DNA of 64,000 nucleotides from NCBI GenBank assembly GCA_965153455.1, contig OZ234500.1, forward strand, positions 4,340,001 to 4,404,000, written 5' to 3'. The stretch's first letter is position 1, and each line of letters opens with the position of its first letter. The notes under the pieces are model-generated. The model had not been told where the DNA came from, made no database searches, and saw only the letters and a program-made list of their open reading frames with translations. The stretch comes from Sphagnum compactum. Lineage: Eukaryota; Bryophyta; Sphagnopsida; Sphagnales. This document shows positions 59,601 through 64,000 of the stretch, piece by piece. Position numbers and translations under genes: made by a program.

Positions 59601-61056
59601 CTAAGATATGGAAATGGCAAGAGATTCCTCTACACATGTAATAAATACTACACAGAAAATACCACAATGCAAAGAATCCTTAATGGGAGCTAACAACTTG
59701 TCCCTCCTTGGCCATGGATATTGGTGACTAAGAGAGAGCATGGAAGGACCTCACGAATGTATGTGGCAGCCTCATGTGCTTTGTCAGCACTTCGGCATGC
59801 CAGAAACACCTTCATTCCATCTCGAGCCAAAGACAGGGCAGTCTCTCTGTACACATGGCCCACACACAGACAATACCCGATTATTACAAATGGTGCAGAG
59901 TGCAGTTTTATTGTGAGATCTATGATTTTGCAATTTCTTCAGGACTTCAGCACTTTGTGCACAAGAAAAACTGCATTAATGAGAATACTAAACATATCAC
60001 TAGACTCCCTCCTTGGTAACAGTATACAGATGCTGAATGTCACCTAATCATGGAACTGATTCAGGTCAAATGTACTAAGATCGGTTGAAAAGGGGAACAT
60101 GTAACATAGTTACTGGAGAAGTTGCTCAAGAAAAATAGGTCACAGATCTGGAAAGAATTAGGCAATCTCTCTTCAAGCTCTCAACAAGAAGCCCTCGATT
60201 GATCTTTCAAGCTCTATGCTCACACCATTTGAACTATAAACTACTCAAAACCAAAAGTTATTCTGAAATGTTGGAGCCACGCTCTTCAGCGAGAGCAATT
60301 CACTATGAGTTTCACTATTCAGCATGACGAGAAGCTCCACCTCGGTTTGCTAGTAATAAAACCATGGAAGCAGCAGTCTAACAACACAGTTACAGATAGA
60401 TTACTGACACAGATAGCTTGCGATTACCAGAAGGAATTGAGGTTTGGGCTTCCAGGAGGAATCAAAGAAAGCTCAAAATCAATTGCGAAAATGCGCACAG
60501 CCACAGAATCGATCCAGTTGAAAGTGAAAGAAGAATAGCATTCCCGATGATGATTCCCCGGGAAGACAGTAAGTCGGACATAAGGACTACGAAAGAAATC
60601 TCGTACAACGTATCAAATGAAAAACCGTGGACGACAATTCCCTTGCACCTGGCACAGAAATTTATTACTTCCGCAAAACAGCGAGAGCGAACCACGCCCC
60701 TTCAAATAGATAACAGGACTGGCGTGCCACCAGGACCGTCTCAACATCGAGCAACACACACACACCAAACTATACAAGCATTTATAGTCAACAGAACAAT
60801 ACGTCCATTAACATTTTTCCCCGGTTCCACTACCGAGATCTAAATCAAATCGACTCGTTCTACTTACATCATTTGACTCTTTTTCCTCTCACTGTGTGTG
60901 TGTCTCTCTCGCGGATCACAAAAAGCGCGACTACAGAGCGATTGCAGATCCTAGAATCCAGCCAAAAACACACACACAACCACACGAATCTGAGATTTAC
61001 CTGCCAATGCCTGTGTTGGAGCCCGTGACGATTGCAACGCGCTTGGAGTCCTTCAT
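56662..61056 (-). CDS. Short-chain dehydrogenase/reductase, retinol-dehydrogenase/WWOX-like (11 exons)
   Basis: Exons on the - strand: 61056-61001, 59846-59750, 59509-59399, 59271-59203, 58935-58864, 58564-58514, 58278-58185, 58008-57976, 57587-57520, 57204-57079, 56856-56662. All junctions are GT-AG, and the 972 nt close exactly to 323 residues plus stop. Motifs: TGSNTGIG (11-18) for NAD(P) binding, VNNAG (89-93), catalytic Ser in VNVSS (138-142 region), and Y164SQAK168. These are followed by GVQACAVDPGAVASDIW and the C-terminal NPIAYDTNLASKLW. It should be an NAD(P)-dependent oxidoreductase on a lipophilic alcohol or ketone; the substrate is unknown. Exon 8 is only 33 nt. The open frame continues upstream of the ATG without another ATG. 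Exon 10/11 boundaries could shift by one or a few codons (alternative donor at 57082, acceptor after GCAGTGCAG). Confidence 0.88.
58957..59079. repeat. 84-bp tandem duplication inside intron 4
   Basis: TTACCAGAGAGAATTGATTC at 58957 and TTACCACAGGGAATTGATTC at 59041 both continue with CCTTGGGAT-CTTGAA. It lies between exons 4 and 5 of the dehydrogenase. Confidence 0.8.
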
Positions 61057-61300
61057 CCTGTGCCTGCGCGCAATCGCTGAGATAAAAACTTCCACCGCAA
61101 CTGTGCACTCGTAGACAGACGCAATGGCGACAACCTTCAGACGAGGAGGAATGTGAGGGAAGGATGGGCCCGGGTCGGGTCGGGTCAGGCGGAGTCGGGT
61201 CGAGGTGAGAGGAGAATATCGATTTTCATATTATCTTTTTAACCAAATAGTTATGTAATATATAAACAGATATTAAATCTATTTTATTTTCTTATTATTG
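61057..61300 (-). promoter_or_regulatory. Probable promoter and leader of the dehydrogenase gene
   Basis: GC-rich leader followed upstream by AT-rich DNA. On the + strand, 61171-61206 carries repeated GGGTC (three direct units and a fourth nearby), which could form a G-quadruplex. No convincing TATA box; the start site is undetermined. Confidence 0.35.
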
Positions 61301-61673
61301 TTATTATTATTATTATTATTATTTCTGGTTTCCCTTCATGAAAGGGTTTTCTTTTTGGGTGACGAATTTTCGCCATTTTGAGAAAAATATTTTCTAAATT
61401 CTCACAAATTCATTCTCAAAAAGGAATGTCAAAAAAAAAAGGAAAAAAAAGAAGAAATTAGGTCGAAATCTTGGAGAATCTCACTCACCAGTCCCAACCA
61501 GTTATTTAATAAATATTTTTCATATCGAAACTTGGTCGAAAATAAGCAAAATTACTCGAATTTACAATAAAAAACAAAATTTTGCAAAATATTTCCCCTA
61601 TTTCTTTTTAGAAAAATAGCGAAATTTCGCCAGAAAAAAGAAAAAGAAAAACAAAGGTCCTTAAGCAGTCTAT
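61301..61673. other. AT-rich intergenic DNA with TTA microsatellite
   Basis: A TTA run lies at about 61295-61323. GACGAATTTTCGCCATTTTG and GAAATTTCGCCAGAAA recall the element near 18008-18085. Confidence 0.45.
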
Positions 61674-62010
61674 CACATTTTTCTTTACAATGTTTGTGTA
61701 TCTTTTTTCTAAATATTCTTTTTAGCTGTAAAAAAAATTTGAAATATTAAAAACAAAGCTGATGAAGTTCTGGACCTCTTTTTTTTTTTTTTTTTTCAAA
61801 AGAAATATTTTGACAAATTCTTCCAATTGTGACATTTTTCTTTACAATGTTAGTGTATCTTTTTTCTAAATATTATTCTTTTAGTTGTCAAAATATTTTG
61901 AAATATTAAAAAACAGGGCTGATGGAGTCTGGGACTCTGGACCTCTCTTTTTTTTCTGATTTTTTTTCTTTTTTTTTAATAATAAATATTTTGACAAATT
62001 CTGCCGATTA
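61674..62010. repeat. Tandem duplication of about 157 bp
   Basis: Both halves read CATTTTTCTTTACAATGTT, GTGTATCTTTTTTCTAAATA, TTTGAAATATTAAAAA, GGACCTCT plus a T run, and AAATATTTTGACAAATTCT. Confidence 0.75.
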
Positions 62011-62099
62011 TGAGTAGTCGGTATGACATTTGGATGAATGATCATTGTCTTTCCATCCAGGAAGAGAGTGACTATGATATTATTCATCCAAGCACTGAA

Positions 62100-62394
62100 A
62101 GGTTACAGGATCATGGGACCAACGAGAACCCAGGGTGGTGATGATGGGGTTGTAACTTGTGACCTGACAGCCAATCAGAGCGTCCAGATTCTATCTCTCA
62201 CAAGGGCCATGGCCGCGTAAAATAACCGCAACGGCAGAGATGTGAAATCCAACGGTCAGGATAGCTTTTGAAGATGCCCTGGAAATGACCCCTTACCAAC
62301 TGACGTAATGGCAACTTGTCCTACTGGGCTCGCCTGAACCCGTGACAGGTTCTTGGGCGACGTGGCAGCACCCCAGTGGGTGGCTGCACACGGG
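62100..62394. other. Promoter-like stretch without a gene
   Basis: Contains AGCCAATCAGAGCG (CCAAT-type) and ATCCAACGGTCAGGAT, strings typical of plant promoters, but no following open frame. It may belong to element R7. Confidence 0.3.
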
Positions 62395-64000
62395 TTAGGG
62401 TTGGAGTGAACCAGCAGCCACCAATGCACCAGTTGGCCGTTCAGTCCACTGGATGGGCTGCGTTTTTTCATTCGGCGTCAGATGGGGTTCATCACAGTCC
62501 ATTTCTTTTCGTTGCTGATTACTGTACTTTTTTTTTTTTTTGGGTTTGTTCTTTGTTGTTTTTTCTTAGACCTGACTTCACACATAGCTACCCTACTCAC
62601 CTTCCTACTCTCATATAATATTGTACCAACCTTGGTACCTTATTAATTATCCCCTAATAACATAGCTACTGTAATAACTAGTTATCCTACTGACCTAATT
62701 ACTATACTAACTACCTACCTTACTAACCTAGCTACCTTGTTAACTACATACCCTACTGACCTCATCATTGTATTAACTACCTACCCTACTGACCTAAATA
62801 CATTACTATTTAACAACCCTATATACACAACCACCCTATTGACATAAATATTTTACAAACCTAGTCACCTTGATAAGGTAATTTGTTTCTTACGTATTAA
62901 CTTGCCTATCTACCTAGCTACCTTGCTAGTGTAATTTTCTTCCTACTTACTAACTTGCCTACTTACATGCCTACCTACTTTAGTAACCTATCTACCTTGC
63001 TCCTTCAACTTCCTTTCTACTTCCTAACTTGCCTACTAACCCAACTACCTACCTATATACCTACTCTAGTAACCTATCTACCTTGCTCCTTCAACTTCCT
63101 TTCTACTTACTAACTTGCCTACTTACATGCCTACCTACTTTAGTAACCTATCCACCTTGCTCCTTCAACTTCCTTTCTACTTACTAACTTGCTTACTAAC
63201 CCAACTACCTACCTATATATCTACTCTAGTAACCTATCTACCTTGCTCCTTCAACTTCCTTTCTACTTACTAACTTGCCTACTAACCCAACTACCTACCT
63301 ATATATCTACTCTAGTAACCTATCTACCTTGCTCCTTCAACTTCCTTTCTACTTACTAACTTGCCTACTTACATGCCTACCTACTTTAGTAACCTATCCA
63401 CCTTGCTCCTTCAACTTCCTTTCTACTTACTAATTTGCCTACTAACCCAACTACCTACCTATATACCTACTTACCTACCTACTCTAATAACCTATCTACC
63501 TTGCTCCTTCAACTTCCTTTCTATTTATTAACTTGCTTACTAATCCAACTACCTATTTATATACCTATTTACCTACCTATGCACCCACCTTCCTACCTAC
63601 CATTATGTTCACCTACCTACCTATGTTTTTGACATAACCAAATACCTAATTAATTACCTACTCATTTTTTCCACCCCCAGCCCCGCAATCCTACTTATCA
63701 ATTTATTAAGGTTCGCCCTAGTTCATGGATGATGAACATTGGTCCCCATATATAGGTATTATAAACAATTTATAGTGAACCATTTTGGTTTAGGTAATTC
63801 ATATTTTACTAAATTTTATTTACCTAATTTATTTATGGAATGGACATTACAATACATCTTTTTATGTAATTATTATAAGTATGTACTATCAGATTATGGT
63901 TTAGGTTTAAGGTTGGGACGCATAAATTAGTTAGCAAATTTTTCACAAATCTATAGTAATTAACCTAAACTAAGCTAAATTTTAAAGTTTAAACATATGT
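62395..64000 (+). repeat. Long repeat element R7, copy 2, with expanded TACC array
   Basis: Direct copy of 51415-52190, truncated by the window end. The array at about 62580-63640 is about 1.1 kb of CTAC/TACC-rich sequence with higher-order units starting at CCTTGCTCC: 62996, 63081, 63155, 63241, 63327, 63401, 63499. Spacings are 85, 74, 86, 86, 74 and 98 bp. Confidence 0.8.

Overview
This is nuclear DNA of a land plant. Genes are split by GT-AG introns, the background is AT-rich and crowded with decayed dispersed repeats, and two of the three clear genes belong to plant-type families. I cannot name the species or lineage. No rRNA, tRNA, CRISPR or bacterial-style operon is visible.

Three genes could be modelled through their introns with frames closing exactly. 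(1) On the + strand, 23366-26242, five exons encode about 709 residues of a COR27/COR28-like cold- and clock-regulated protein. About 0.9-1.1 kb upstream lie an exact evening element (22455-22463), a CRT/DRE core (22279-22284) and an ACGT box. (2) On the - strand, 38281-32459, three exons encode about 1645 residues: roughly 37 tandem 34-residue TPRs followed by a complete non-RD Ser/Thr kinase domain. This is the most unusual object here. Its repeat array shows identical triplicated units, a two-unit higher-order pattern and a decayed extension beyond the present start. (3) On the - strand, 61056-56662, eleven exons encode a 323-residue short-chain dehydrogenase/reductase of the retinol-dehydrogenase/WWOX-like type, with all catalytic motifs and a 33-nt microexon.

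Broken or partial coding material: an alpha/beta-hydrolase piece (49000-48452, -) whose nucleophile serine is asparagine; a stop-interrupted fragment resembling a SAM-dependent methylase (29528-29855, +); and decayed TPR units (38288-38870).

Layout: 1-22 kb is gene-free, with dispersed repeat families (called R1-R5 here), a foldback element at 20.2-21.7 kb and a Helitron-like 3' end near 19.27 kb. 22.2-28.6 kb is the COR27-like locus. 29-32 kb holds remnants. 32.4-38.9 kb is the TPR-kinase. 39-56 kb is a mosaic of direct duplications, minisatellites and repeat modules. 56.6-61.1 kb is the dehydrogenase. 61.6-64 kb is a second copy of an element also present at 51.4 kb, with a long TACC-rich array. 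The three genes show no sign of acting in one pathway.
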